From contig JBKCXU010000154.1 in the NCBI GenBank assembly GCA_046316025.1, positions 1-34,245 of the forward strand: 34,245 nt of DNA, read 5' to 3'. Origin of the DNA: JAJTHJ01 sp046316025 (GTDB lineage: Bacteria > Pseudomonadota > Gammaproteobacteria > Burkholderiales > Burkholderiaceae_F). The notes beneath the pieces were generated by a model. It saw only the letters and a program-made list of their open reading frames with translations, was not told where the DNA came from and made no database searches. Both the position numbers and the translations under genes were made by a program. Positions 1 to 7,584 of the stretch are shown piece after piece; the first letter of the stretch is position 1, and each line of letters begins with the position of its first letter.

Positions 1-69
1 CCGAGCCCGAAGCGCCGATCCCGCAGGCGCCCACGGGGGACCTCGGCGCGCCGCAGAAGGGATGCCGCA
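1..69. other. Left edge, upstream of the TPM gene
   Basis: No stop codon occurs in any forward frame here, so this could be the 3' part of an upstream gene or an upstream leader. A lemA gene often precedes TPM-domain genes, but nothing in these 69 bases identifies it. A purine-rich stretch (GAAGGGA, about 56-62) suits a ribosome binding site for the ATG at 70. Confidence 0.3.
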
Positions 70-996
70 ATGCAGCGTTGGCTCGCCGCGCTGGCGGCGC
101 CGCTGCTCGCCGCGGCCGCGTGGGCGGCGGATGCGCCGCGCCAGCCAGACGGCCTGCTCGCCGTGCCGCCGCTGGCGCGAGTGACGGACCTCGCCGGCGC
201 GCTGGCGCCGGCCGACCGCAGCGCGCTGGAGGCCAAGCTCGCGGCTTTCGAGCGCGAGCACGGCAGCCAGATCGCGGTGCTCGTCGTGCCGAGCACGGCG
301 CCCGAGCCGATTGCGGACTTCACCAACCGCGTCGGCGCCGAGTGGAAGATCGGCCGCAGGGGCGTCGGCGACGGTGCGCTCGTCGTCGTTGCGGTGGCCG
401 ACCGCAAGGCCTGGATCAGCGTGGCGCGTGCGCTGGAAGGCGCGGTGCCCGACGCGGCGGCCGGCCGCATCGTGCGCGACACGATGGGGCCTCGCTTTGC
501 CAAGGGCGACTACTCTGGCGGCTTGACCGTCGGGGTGGATGCGCTCGTCGCCCGGATCACCGGCGAGGGCCTGCCGGCGCCCGTGCGTGCGGCAAAGGAC
601 AAGGCCGATGCCGGCGAAGACGCCTTCGCTTTGCTGATCCCTTTTGTGGTGATCGGCGTCGTCGTCGGAGCGATCCTGCGGCGAGTGCTCGGCGTGCCCG
701 GCGCGCTGCTCGCAGGTGGTGGCGCGGGCACGATCGCCGCGTGGTTGCTGTCGTCGCTACTGCTCGGCGGGCTGGCGGGTATCGCGGTGTTCTTTCTGTC
801 GCTCGGCGGCGGCGCGCGCGCCGGCCGGTCGATCGGCCGGCGCCGCGGCGGTTTCGATCCGCGCGGCAGTTGGGGCGGCGGCGGTTGGAGCGGGGGCGGC
901 GGCTTCTCCGGCGGGGGCGGGCACTCCGGCGGGGGCGGGTTCTCCTCTGGCGGCGGCGGCGACTTCTCCGGCGGTGGCGGCGGTGGAAGCTGGTAG
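70..996 (+). CDS. Secreted/membrane TPM-domain protein with Gly-rich tail (YgcG family)
   Basis: 308 aa. A signal peptide covers residues 1-20 (hydrophobic Leu/Ala run ending AWAA). A TPM domain follows at about 36-160 (VTDLAGALAPADR, then the alternating beta strand region IAVLVVPS and the AWISV segment). Two hydrophobic membrane stretches lie at about 185-246. From about 262 the tail is built of Gly with Ser, Phe and Trp, as is usual for YgcG-like proteins. The family is membrane anchored with the TPM domain outside the cytoplasm; in other organisms TPM domains have been linked to phosphatase activity or photosystem II repair, but the bacterial role is poorly defined. The start at 70 is chosen for the signal peptide and the purine-rich site before it. 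The next gene begins 6 bases after the stop and is a second TPM protein, so the two are probably co-transcribed and may act together. Confidence 0.9.
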   Translation: MQRWLAALAAPLLAAAAWAADAPRQPDGLLAVPPLARVTDLAGALAPADRSALEAKLAAFEREHGSQIAVLVVPSTAPEPIADFTNRVGAEWKIGRRGVGDGALVVVAVADRKAWISVARALEGAVPDAAAGRIVRDTMGPRFAKGDYSGGLTVGVDALVARITGEGLPAPVRAAKDKADAGEDAFALLIPFVVIGVVVGAILRRVLGVPGALLAGGGAGTIAAWLLSSLLLGGLAGIAVFFLSLGGGARAGRSIGRRRGGFDPRGSWGGGGWSGGGGFSGGGGHSGGGGFSSGGGGDFSGGGGGGSW

Positions 997-1002
997 GCAA
1001 CG

Positions 1003-1506
1003 ATGAGCATCAAGCGCTGGTTCAAGCACTGGTCGATCACGCCGCTGGCGGTCAAGCGCACGTTTCCGGACGCAGCGCTGGAGCGTATCCAGCAGGCGAT
1101 CGCCGAGTCCGAGAAGGCGCACAGCGGCGAGATCCGTTTCGCGGTGGAGTCCGCACTGCCCTGGTCGTACCTGCGCCGCAACGCGCCGGCGCGCCAGCGT
1201 GCGGCGATGGTGTTTGCCAAGCTGCGCGCGTGGGACACCGAGCACAACAACGGCGTGCTGATCTACGTCGACCTGGCCGACCGCGCCATCGAAGTCATTG
1301 CCGACCGCGGCATCGCCCGTCACGTCACGCACGCCGAGTGGGAGGCGATCTGCGAGGCAATGCGCGCGCGGTTCCGCGCCGACGACTATGCGGGCGGAGT
1401 GGTCGCCGCGGTCGAAGCCGTCGGCGGCAAGCTCGCCGCGCACTTTCCGCTGGCGGCGGGCCAGTCCAACCCGAACGAGTTATCCAACAAACCTGCCCTG
1501 TTGTAG
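1003..1506 (+). CDS. TPM-domain protein, no signal peptide
   Basis: 167 aa, made mainly of one TPM domain (about 20-150). Visible landmarks are the amphipathic first helix (ALERIQQAIAESEKAHSGEIRF), the strand GVLIYVDLADRAIEVIADRGI and the helical end ARFRADDYAGGVVAAVEAVG. Unlike its upstream neighbour it lacks a signal peptide, membrane spans and a Gly-rich tail; only the basic, Trp-containing N-terminus (KRWFKHW) could touch the membrane. Pairs of a long and a short TPM protein in one operon are common in proteobacteria, often with lemA. The two genes are 6 bases apart and msrA starts 12 bases after this stop, so a three-gene transcript is likely. The biochemical function is unknown. Confidence 0.88.
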   Translation: MSIKRWFKHWSITPLAVKRTFPDAALERIQQAIAESEKAHSGEIRFAVESALPWSYLRRNAPARQRAAMVFAKLRAWDTEHNNGVLIYVDLADRAIEVIADRGIARHVTHAEWEAICEAMRARFRADDYAGGVVAAVEAVGGKLAAHFPLAAGQSNPNELSNKPALL

Positions 1507-1518
1507 GCGGAGGTTGCC

Positions 1519-2088
1519 ATGTCGATCAAACATCCTTTAGGCGACACGCCCCGCCCCGGCCATGAACTCGCCACGCTGGCCGGCGGCTGCTTCTGGTGCC
1601 TGGAGGCGGTGTACGAGGAGGTCGAAGGTGTGGTCGATGTCGAGTCCGGCTACGCCGGCGGCCAGGTGCCGAATCCGACCTATCGACAAGTCTGCGACGG
1701 CACCACCGGGCACGCCGAAGTGGTGCGCATCGAGTTCGACCCCGCGCGCGTGTCGTACCGCGAGCTGCTGGAGATTTTCTTCGCTATCGTCGATCCCACG
1801 ACGCGCAACCGCCAGGGCAACGACGTCGGCACCCAGTACCGCTCGGCGATCTTTACCCACTCCGACGAGCAGCAGCGTATCGCGCAGGACGCGATCGCCG
1901 AGGCGGCGCCGCACTATGCCGCGCCGATCGTCACCGAAGTGCTGCCGGTGCCCGCCTACTACCGCGCCGAGGACCATCACCAGGAATACTTCCGCCAAAA
2001 TCCGGCGCAGGGCTATTGCATGTTCGTGGTCGCGCCCAAGGTGGAGAAGTTCCGCAAGACTTTTGCCGCCAAGCGAAAGCGGACGTAG
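1519..2088 (+). CDS. msrA: Peptide-methionine (S)-S-oxide reductase MsrA
   Basis: 189 aa. It reduces the S epimer of methionine sulfoxide in proteins and free Met-O, using thioredoxin as electron donor, in the cytoplasm. The catalytic motif GGCFWCLE places the nucleophilic cysteine at Cys24. The conserved segments GYAGG (about 44-48), VCDGTTGHAEVV (Cys59), a Gln/Tyr-containing core and YCMFVVAPKVEKFRK (Cys167, a candidate resolving cysteine) are all present. A strong GGAGG lies at about 1507-1512, 7 bases before the ATG. The length is normal for a stand-alone MsrA; no MsrB domain is fused or adjacent. It is the last gene of the TPM block and ends in a bidirectional terminator at 2093-2120. 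Repair of oxidised methionine fits the stress-related content elsewhere in the window, but no regulatory link is visible. Confidence 0.97.
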   Translation: MSIKHPLGDTPRPGHELATLAGGCFWCLEAVYEEVEGVVDVESGYAGGQVPNPTYRQVCDGTTGHAEVVRIEFDPARVSYRELLEIFFAIVDPTTRNRQGNDVGTQYRSAIFTHSDEQQRIAQDAIAEAAPHYAAPIVTEVLPVPAYYRAEDHHQEYFRQNPAQGYCMFVVAPKVEKFRKTFAAKRKRT

Positions 2089-2092
2089 AAAA

Positions 2093-2120
2093 AAAACGGC
2101 CACCCGCAGGTGGCCGTTTT
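2093..2120. terminator. Bidirectional rho-independent terminator between msrA and cspA
   Basis: A perfect 12-bp stem, AAAACGGCCACC (2093-2104) with GGTGGCCGTTTT (2109-2120), closes a CGCA loop. The T-run on either strand serves both convergent genes: msrA (+) stops 5 bases to the left and the cold-shock gene (-) stops about 20 bases to the right. Confidence 0.93.
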
Positions 2121-2140
2121 GCTTCAGAGCGAACCGCGGT

Positions 2141-2344
2141 TTACAGCGGCTTGATCTGCGTGGCTTGCGGGCCCTTGGTGCCCGGCGACACTTCAAACTC
2201 GACCTTCTGGCCTTCTTTCAGTGTCTTGAAGCCATTGCCCTGGATTTGCGAGAAGTGCGCAAACAAATCCTTGCCACCGTCGTCGGGCGCGATGAAACCG
2301 AAACCCTTGGACTCGTTGAACCACTTGACCGTACCTTGTGCCAT
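2141..2344 (-). CDS. cspA: Cold-shock protein, CspA family
   Basis: 67 aa, a single cold-shock domain that binds single-stranded RNA and DNA and melts RNA structure. It begins MAQGTVKWFN, has the RNP1-type motif KGFGFI (13-18) and an RNP2-type motif DLFAHF (26-31; Ala replaces the more usual Val), and ends PQATQIKPL. A longer in-frame reading to 2452 exists, but the extra 36 residues are not family-like. The ATG at 2344 has AAGGAC (2354-2359) at a 9-base spacing and gives exactly the canonical length. A good promoter lies at 2509-2537, giving a leader of about 158 nt, comparable to the long regulatory leaders of cspA genes. The protein could equally be a growth-phase or constitutive CspA paralogue; temperature regulation is inference. 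Confidence 0.96.
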   Translation of the reverse strand: MAQGTVKWFNESKGFGFIAPDDGGKDLFAHFSQIQGNGFKTLKEGQKVEFEVSPGTKGPQATQIKPL

Positions 2345-2508
2345 TTGCAAAACGTCCTTGAAAGAGAAAACAACAAAGATGCGCAGCCGCAAAAGCGCCG
2401 CTGCGTGCCTGCGATCAAGGTCGACTTGCCGGGGAAACAGGGCACGGCGCACAGAACGTGGCCGGCGACGAACCGAGGGACTGACGAACCGAACCGAAAG
2501 CGAGCCGA

Positions 2509-2537
2509 AACATACGCGCTTCCCGCATCCTTGTCCA
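2509..2537 (-). promoter_or_regulatory. Sigma70-type promoter of the cold-shock gene
   Basis: Read on the minus strand, TGGACA (2532-2537) and TATGTT (2509-2514) are separated by exactly 17 bases, close to TTGACA/TATAAT. The predicted start is near 2502, about 158 nt upstream of the cspA ATG. The leader (2345-2502) holds no open frame I would call a gene. Confidence 0.6.
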
Positions 2538-2587
2538 TCACCTCTTTTTTACCCGGCGGCGGCTGCGCCGGTGGGGCGCCGGCGCCT

Positions 2588-3622
2588 TCATTTGCCAACC
2601 ACCGCTTGCGCGAGCTCGATGCAGGTCAGCGGCGCGCTGCCCTCGGCCTTGTTGTTGACGATGACGTAGGCGGGCTGGCCGCTGCGCTGGGCGACGTGGA
2701 TCAGGTGCGCCAGCGTGCCGCGGGTGAACACGTCCACGTCCATCAACCGGTCGAACGGCGCGTAGCGCTGGCGCGCCTCCTCGTAGCGCAGGCCCGCGTG
2801 CAGCGACCAGCGCACCACGAGCGGCCCTTTTAGCCGCCACGCCTCGCCGTCGTCGTCGCTGGCGTCCATCGCCCGCAGCGCGCTGCTTTGTCGTTGCACA
2901 TCCGGCATCTTCGCGTGCAGTCCGAGGCAAAGCCGCACGCCCACAGCGCGCAGGCTGCGCACCAGACGCGGCGTCAAGAGTTGGCCGTTGCGCAGTTCGA
3001 GCGCGTACAGCGGCGCGCGGCCGTCGACGGTTTGCGGCAAGGCCGCGAAGAAGGCGCCAAGCCGCTCGACCAGCGCCACCAGCGCTTCGTCGCGTAACCA
3101 AGGACGCGGCAGCGGCGACAACTGGAACACGAGCGGCCCGGCCTTCTCGCCCAAGCCGGCGAGCGCCGGCAGCACGAAGGTTTCGGTCGCCGCGGCAACG
3201 TCCAGAAAGTGCGGGTTGTCCGCCGCGGGCGCGCCGCCGTCGCCGCGGACCACTGCGTCGGTCACTGCCGCGGGCGCCTTGATCAGGAAACGAAACGCTG
3301 GCGGCACCTGCGCCGCATAGCGGGCGTAATCGCTCCGACTCAGCGGACGGTAGAAGCCGCGATCGAGTCCCACGGCGCGCAGCACCGGGTGCTGGGCGTA
3401 GGCGGAGAGGCCATGGCGCGCCAGATCGGCTTCCGCCCGCTCGTCGCGATAGACGAGGCCACGCCAGCCGGGGAAGCTCCACGACGAGGTCCCGAGGTAA
3501 ACACCGCGCGGCAGCCGGCGACCCAGGCGCAGCAGGTCTTCGCCGGCCGCCGCCGCCTCGACGCGCGCCAGCGCGACCGGCGCGGGATCGTCGCTCGAAT
3601 CCTGCGGTCTGCGGTCGATCAC
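2588..3622 (-). CDS. DUF72 (YecE-like) protein
   Basis: 344 aa. It belongs to the DUF72 family, predicted TIM-barrel-like proteins of unknown activity. Landmarks are VYLGTSSWSFPGWRGLVY (about 41-58), FYRPLSRSDYARYAAQVPPAFRFLIKAPAAVTD (Tyr- and Lys-containing strands), the LVFQLSPLPRP segment and the C-terminal AYVIVNNKAEGSAP, matching the usual DUF72 ending around 'vffNN...gkap'. It starts with GTG at 3622, and the GTGA overlap (3619-3622) with the stop of the upstream histidine kinase implies translational coupling. It is somewhat longer than many family members (about 240-300 aa), the extra residues being N-terminal. Membership in a response-regulator/kinase operon is the only functional hint. 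No terminator is obvious before cspA; the hairpin-like GC block near 2560-2585 has its T-run on the wrong side for this strand. Confidence 0.85.
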   Translation of the reverse strand: MIDRRPQDSSDDPAPVALARVEAAAAGEDLLRLGRRLPRGVYLGTSSWSFPGWRGLVYRDERAEADLARHGLSAYAQHPVLRAVGLDRGFYRPLSRSDYARYAAQVPPAFRFLIKAPAAVTDAVVRGDGGAPAADNPHFLDVAAATETFVLPALAGLGEKAGPLVFQLSPLPRPWLRDEALVALVERLGAFFAALPQTVDGRAPLYALELRNGQLLTPRLVRSLRAVGVRLCLGLHAKMPDVQRQSSALRAMDASDDDGEAWRLKGPLVVRWSLHAGLRYEEARQRYAPFDRLMDVDVFTRGTLAHLIHVAQRSGQPAYVIVNNKAEGSAPLTCIELAQAVVGK

Positions 3623-5532
3623 AACCGCCGCGCCCGCTCGAGCACGACGTTGGTGTCGAGCTTTGCGGGCTCGCCGGAGCGCGCTTCGGCCGCCCCGCTC
3701 AGCATGAGTTCGAGCGCGACCGTCGTACCGGCACCCGGCGCGCTGGTGAGCGAAAGCTGCGCGCCGATCTTGGCCGCGCGACTGCGCATGTTGAGCAAGC
3801 CACGGCCGCGTACGCCCTCATCGCCAATGCCACGCCCGTCGTCGGTGACGCGGACCCGCAAGAACCGGTCGGCCCCACCGCCCTCGACCCGCGCCTCGAC
3901 ACGCACGAGATGCGCCCGGCTGTGCTTCAGCGCGTTGCCGAGCGCCTCCTGCACGACGCGCAGAATCGGCAGCACCACGCCGGGGTCGAGTTGCAGTTCG
4001 GCCGGCAGGCCGCGCGCATCCCACGCCAGCGCGATGCCGGCCGCGCGGAACCGCGGCTCCATGCGGAACCGCAGGTTGCCCAACGCGTCGGCCAGCGTGG
4101 CTTCGTCCGAGACGATGGCGTCGATGGCCAGCCGCAGGTCGTCGATCGACTCGCGTAACAAGTGCGCGACCTGCCGGTTGGTCAGGGCGCGTCGCTCGAC
4201 GAGCATCAGCGCCGACAGCAGTTGCGAGCCCAGGCCGTCGTGGATGTCCTGCATGATCCGCTGCCGTTCCTGACTGCGGGCTTGCGCCCGCTCGCTTTCG
4301 CGCAGACGCTCGAAGTTGCGCTTGAGCAGTTGCTCGCGCTCGCGCACCCGGCTTTCCAGTTCGGTGCGCGCGTTCTCCGCGTCCCTCAGAGCATGTAAGA
4401 ACCGGTCCACCAGCGGCGTTGCGAGGGCGACCAACACCAGGGCCCCGGCGGCAGGCAGCAGTGGCAGGTCGGCGCCGACGGTGTAGCCCAGCGCCAGCGC
4501 GGCGTCGTGCGCCGCGGCGAGCACCAGCAGCGCGGTCGCCGCAAGCAGCGCTCCGCTCGGCCCAGGGTGGCCGCGCAGGCGCCGCATGCCTGCGTACGCG
4601 AGGGCAAGCGCAACGATCGCCGCCAGGCCCGACAGCCATACGCCGGCGAGCGCAGCGTCGCCGGTCTCGCCGGTGGCCAACAGCAGCGCCGGACCGGCTG
4701 CCGTGTAGATCCAGAGCGCTGCCTCCGCGCGCGGCAGGCGCCGATGCGCCAGCCGCATCAAGGTGATGGCAGTCACTGCCATAAAGCCGCCAAGCCCAGC
4801 GGCACCGAGTGCAACCAGGATTGGGTGCAACCATGCCGGGTGCAACTCCAACAGCATCAACGCACTGAAGGCCAGCCAAAGCACGGCGGCGATCGCCAGC
4901 AGCGACAGCAGGCGGTCGGGCCGGCGCAGCAGCAGCAGGCCGAAGAACAATGCGATCAACGCTGCCAGCGTGGCGCCGATCCAGGGTACGGTGTTGGCGA
5001 AAAAGCGGCGCAGCTCGTAGGTGCTGGCGAGTTCTTCGACCGGCGCGACGACGACCGGGCCAAGCCGGTGCGCGCGTTTACCGTAAGCAAATTCAACCGT
5101 CACGGTGTTGCGGCCGGCCGTCAGCACGGGCGCGGCCAGCGGTAGCAGAAAGGGGCGGCGCCACAGCGCCTCGCGGCGCCCGTCGTCGGTGGGAATCTCG
5201 CCAACCACATGGCCGTTAACGCGGATACGCCCGCCGCTGCCCAATTGTGTGAGCAGTATGCCGATTTGACGCTGCGGCACCTGCGGCAGGTCGAAGCTCA
5301 ACCGCAACACCACGCCGCGTAGCGGGTCGCCGCTTGACGGCGCAGTCCACCGCGCCGGCAGCGACACCGCAAACCACACGGCATCTGCCGCTGGAGCGGC
5401 GCCGGGCGCAACAACCGTCCACTCGGCCTTGTTCAGCGTCGTCCCGCTCGCGCCCGCAGGCACGACGATCGCACCGAGGAAAAACGCCGCCGCGACCTGC
5501 ACGAGCCAACGCAGCGGCATGGCGATTGTCAT
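3619..5532 (-). CDS. Membrane sensor histidine kinase, 7TM with N-terminal periplasmic domain, NarX/HisKA_3 type
   Basis: 637 aa. In order: a signal peptide (1-28); a periplasmic beta-rich domain of about 145 residues (RGVVLRLSFDLP, RIRVNGHVVGEIP, LTAGRNTVTVEFAYG), resembling the jelly-roll sensor of 7TMR-DISM proteins; seven hydrophobic spans at about 180-380; a charged coiled-coil linker (385-420); and a HisKA_3 dimerisation/phosphorylation region, IMQDIHDGLGSQLLSALML, with phospho-acceptor His431. The HATPase domain has the N-box VVQEALGNALKHS (about 527-540) and the G1 motif DDGRGI (about 562). It autophosphorylates and should transfer phosphate to the NarL-type regulator encoded 34 bases upstream on the same strand. 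The ligand is unknown; related sensor folds bind carbohydrates or other small molecules. The stop overlaps the start of the DUF72 gene by 4 bases. Confidence 0.92.
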   Translation of the reverse strand: MTIAMPLRWLVQVAAAFFLGAIVVPAGASGTTLNKAEWTVVAPGAAPAADAVWFAVSLPARWTAPSSGDPLRGVVLRLSFDLPQVPQRQIGILLTQLGSGGRIRVNGHVVGEIPTDDGRREALWRRPFLLPLAAPVLTAGRNTVTVEFAYGKRAHRLGPVVVAPVEELASTYELRRFFANTVPWIGATLAALIALFFGLLLLRRPDRLLSLLAIAAVLWLAFSALMLLELHPAWLHPILVALGAAGLGGFMAVTAITLMRLAHRRLPRAEAALWIYTAAGPALLLATGETGDAALAGVWLSGLAAIVALALAYAGMRRLRGHPGPSGALLAATALLVLAAAHDAALALGYTVGADLPLLPAAGALVLVALATPLVDRFLHALRDAENARTELESRVREREQLLKRNFERLRESERAQARSQERQRIMQDIHDGLGSQLLSALMLVERRALTNRQVAHLLRESIDDLRLAIDAIVSDEATLADALGNLRFRMEPRFRAAGIALAWDARGLPAELQLDPGVVLPILRVVQEALGNALKHSRAHLVRVEARVEGGGADRFLRVRVTDDGRGIGDEGVRGRGLLNMRSRAAKIGAQLSLTSAPGAGTTVALELMLSGAAEARSGEPAKLDTNVVLERARRL

Positions 5533-5566
5533 GACCGAAATGCGCGCGGCCGCGCAGACGGCACGC

Positions 5567-6232
5567 TCAAGCGCGCAACAGGCCCATCTGGGTCGCTTCG
5601 TACACCGCCTCGCCGCGAGAATGCACTGCCAGCTTGCGGTAAATCTTCTTGATGTGCGCGGTCACCGTGTGCGGAGAGATGGCCAGCACGTCGCCGATCT
5701 CGTTGAAGCTCATGCCCTTGGCGAGCAATTGCAGGATCTCGGTTTCCCGTGAGGACAGCGGATTCTCTTCCGGCGTCACCGCGGCCTGCGCAGCCTGGCT
5801 GCGCTGGCGTACGGCCTTGAGCACGCTGCGCGCCACCGCCGGCGACACGGGCGAGCCGCCGGCGCGCAGCAGCTTGATGCAGGCGATCACGTCCGCGGGC
5901 GTGGAGTCCTTCAGCACATAGCCGGTGGCGCCGGCTTCGATCGACGAAACCACGTGATGCTCGTCGCCGAAGATCGACACCACGAGAATGTCCGTATCGG
6001 GCTGCCTTTCCGATACGCGGCGGATGAGGTCGATGCCGCTGCCGTCGGGCAGGCCGAGATCGATCATCATCACGTCGAATCGGGTGTTTTCGATCAGGTT
6101 CGTCGCCTCGCGCTTGTTGGCGGCGACGCCGGCAAGCCGCATGCTCGACTCGGCCTGGATGACTTGCGCAAAGCGGCGGCGAAACTCGGGTTCGTCTTCG
6201 ACGACGATCACCGATAAGGTTACTTCGCTCAT
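5567..6232 (-). CDS. NarL/FixJ-type response regulator, partner of the 7TM kinase
   Basis: 221 aa. The N-terminal receiver domain (about 5-125) has the acidic pair in VVEDEPE, phospho-acceptor Asp58 (FDVMMIDLGLPDGSG), the switch Ser in VVSIFG (Ser86) and Lys108 in YVLKDS. A Gln/Ala linker leads to a LuxR-type HTH (about 155-217: PLSSRETEILQLLAKGMSFNEIGDVLAISPHTVTAHIKKIYRKLAVHSR). All key residues are intact, so it should be phosphorylated and bind DNA as a dimer. It is the first gene of a three-gene minus-strand set with the kinase and the DUF72 protein. The ATG at 6232 follows a short purine-rich leader (GAGGGGGGA, about 6238-6246). Its targets cannot be read from the sequence; autoregulation of this operon is the simplest guess. 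Confidence 0.95.
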   Translation of the reverse strand: MSEVTLSVIVVEDEPEFRRRFAQVIQAESSMRLAGVAANKREATNLIENTRFDVMMIDLGLPDGSGIDLIRRVSERQPDTDILVVSIFGDEHHVVSSIEAGATGYVLKDSTPADVIACIKLLRAGGSPVSPAVARSVLKAVRQRSQAAQAAVTPEENPLSSRETEILQLLAKGMSFNEIGDVLAISPHTVTAHIKKIYRKLAVHSRGEAVYEATQMGLLRA

Positions 6233-6313
6233 GAGTCCCCCCTCCGAGCATGGTGATGCTCATGATAGCCCTTGGGCGCGATGATCGCCCCTACGCGGCA
6301 CCGCGCAAACAGG

Positions 6314-6946
6314 TTAAGGCGCCAGCCGCTGACGGCTCCACCCATCGCCCGCCCGCGTGTACAGCAGCCGATCGTGCAAACGCGACGGCCGCCCCTGCCA
6401 GAATTCGACCGCCTGCGGCCCGACCCGGTAGCCGCCCCAGTGCGGCGGGCGCGCCGGCTTCAATCCGTGCTTCAGGCCCATCTCGGCGGCGCGCGCCAGC
6501 AGCCACGCTTTGCCGGGGATCGGTTCGCTCTGCGGTGAGGCCCAGGCGCCGATGCGCGAGGCGAGCGGGCGACTGGCGAAGTAGGCATCGGATTGCTCGC
6601 TCGCCACCTGCTCGACCGCGCCTTCGATGCGCACCTGCCGTTCAAGTTCTGGCCAGAAAAAGAGCAGTGTTGCCTGCGGATTGGCCGCCAGTTCGCGCCC
6701 CTTGCGGCTGGCGTAGTTGGTGTAGAAGACGAAGCCCGCCGAGTCGAAGTCCTTGAGCAACACGACCCGCGCCGATGGCCGGCCCGCGGCGTCCGCGGTG
6801 GCGAGCGTCATCGCGTTGGGCTCGGGCAGTTGCGAGGCCAGCGCCTCGTCCCACCAGCGGGAAAACTGCTGGATCGGATCGGCCGCGGCGCGCTCTTCGT
6901 CGAGCGCGCCGCGCTTGTAGTCGGAACGCAAGTCGGCGATCTTCAT
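6314..6946 (-). CDS. pdxH: Pyridoxamine 5'-phosphate oxidase PdxH
   Basis: 210 aa. This FMN enzyme oxidises pyridoxamine/pyridoxine 5'-phosphate to pyridoxal 5'-phosphate with O2, the last step of vitamin B6 biosynthesis and salvage. Family landmarks in order: YKRGALDEERAAADPIQQFSRWWDEAL (N-terminal substrate and dimer region), NAMTLATADAAGRPSARVVLLKDFD and GFVFYTNYASRKGREL (FMN-binding barrel), LFFWPELERQVRIEG, SRIGAWASPQSEPI, and the C-terminal RVGPQAVEFWQGRPSRLHDRLLY with the conserved RLHDR. The ATG at 6946 gives the normal family start and an ATGA overlap (6943-6946) with the stop of the chaC gene. An in-frame ATG at 6958 would add four residues. Confidence 0.97.
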   Translation of the reverse strand: MKIADLRSDYKRGALDEERAAADPIQQFSRWWDEALASQLPEPNAMTLATADAAGRPSARVVLLKDFDSAGFVFYTNYASRKGRELAANPQATLLFFWPELERQVRIEGAVEQVASEQSDAYFASRPLASRIGAWASPQSEPIPGKAWLLARAAEMGLKHGLKPARPPHWGGYRVGPQAVEFWQGRPSRLHDRLLYTRAGDGWSRQRLAP

Positions 6947-7584
6947 GGCGGAGCGCATGATGACACGGCGCTGGCGCGGCGCAGCAGCCGCTCGAGGTGC
7001 GGGTCGCGCAGCCCCTCGGCGTGCAGCGCCGCCACGGTGTGTTGCAGATACTCGAGGCTGGTGCCGCGCGTACCGCAGGCGCGGCGCAACACGTCGACGA
7101 CTTCCGCCTCGCACAGTTGCCCGCCGTAGTTGGGCGCATCGTCGCGCACGACGAAGGCCAACGCGAGCGGCGGCTCGCCGCCCGCCAGCGGCCGCGCCCG
7201 CAGCCAGCGCGGCGCATACGACCCCATGAACATTTCGCGTTCCCACAGCCGTTCCAGTTCGCGCGGCGCACTCTCCTTATGCAAACGGTAGGCCACACCG
7301 GCGCAAGAGCCGCCACGGTCCAGCCCCGCCACCAGGCCCGGGTACTCCGGCGTGCCGCGATACAGCACCGAACGCAGGCACAAGCGCCGGTGGTAGCCGA
7401 ACACGCGCGCCGGCAGGCGCCGGTCGTAGGCGAACTCCGGGCGCCAGATCAACGACCCGTAGCCGAACACCCAGATCTCGCGCCGGGGCGACAGGCGCGC
7501 GCGCTCGGCCAACGCCGCCGCCAGCGATTCGCGCATCTGCTGCGGCGTCAGGCGCGCGGCCGCATACGCCCCCGCCGAGCTCAT
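6943..7584 (-). CDS. chaC: ChaC-type gamma-glutamylcyclotransferase
   Basis: 213 aa. ChaC enzymes cleave the gamma-glutamyl bond of glutathione, giving 5-oxoproline and Cys-Gly. The signature VFGYGSLIW (39-47) begins the fold; then come FGYHRRLCL, RGTPEYPGLVAGLDRGGSCAGVAYR and LWEREMFMGSYAPRW, in which Glu117 (of REM) matches the conserved catalytic glutamate. AFVVRDDAPNYGGQL and the C-terminal helix YLQHTVAALHAEGLRDPHLERL are also typical. The ATG at 7584 overlaps the stop of the MFS gene (ATGA, 7581-7584). The reading frame is open further upstream but then runs inside the MFS gene. The link to its transporter and pdxH neighbours is co-transcription, not an evident pathway. Confidence 0.92.
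   Translation of the reverse strand: MSSAGAYAAARLTPQQMRESLAAALAERARLSPRREIWVFGYGSLIWRPEFAYDRRLPARVFGYHRRLCLRSVLYRGTPEYPGLVAGLDRGGSCAGVAYRLHKESAPRELERLWEREMFMGSYAPRWLRARPLAGGEPPLALAFVVRDDAPNYGGQLCEAEVVDVLRRACGTRGTSLEYLQHTVAALHAEGLRDPHLERLLRRASAVSSCAPP

Noticed and set aside
78..1565. 495-aa + frame overlapping both TPM genes
   Set aside because: Arg/Ala-rich shadow of the real frames; no family features, and both TPM genes are clear in their own frames.
2345..2452. 36-residue N-terminal extension of the cold-shock protein
   Set aside because: Lies in the untranslated leader; canonical start with ribosome binding site at 2344.
2548..2585. GC hairpin next to TTTTTT as terminator of the DUF72 gene
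   Set aside because: On the minus strand the hairpin is followed by A's, not T's; orientation is wrong.
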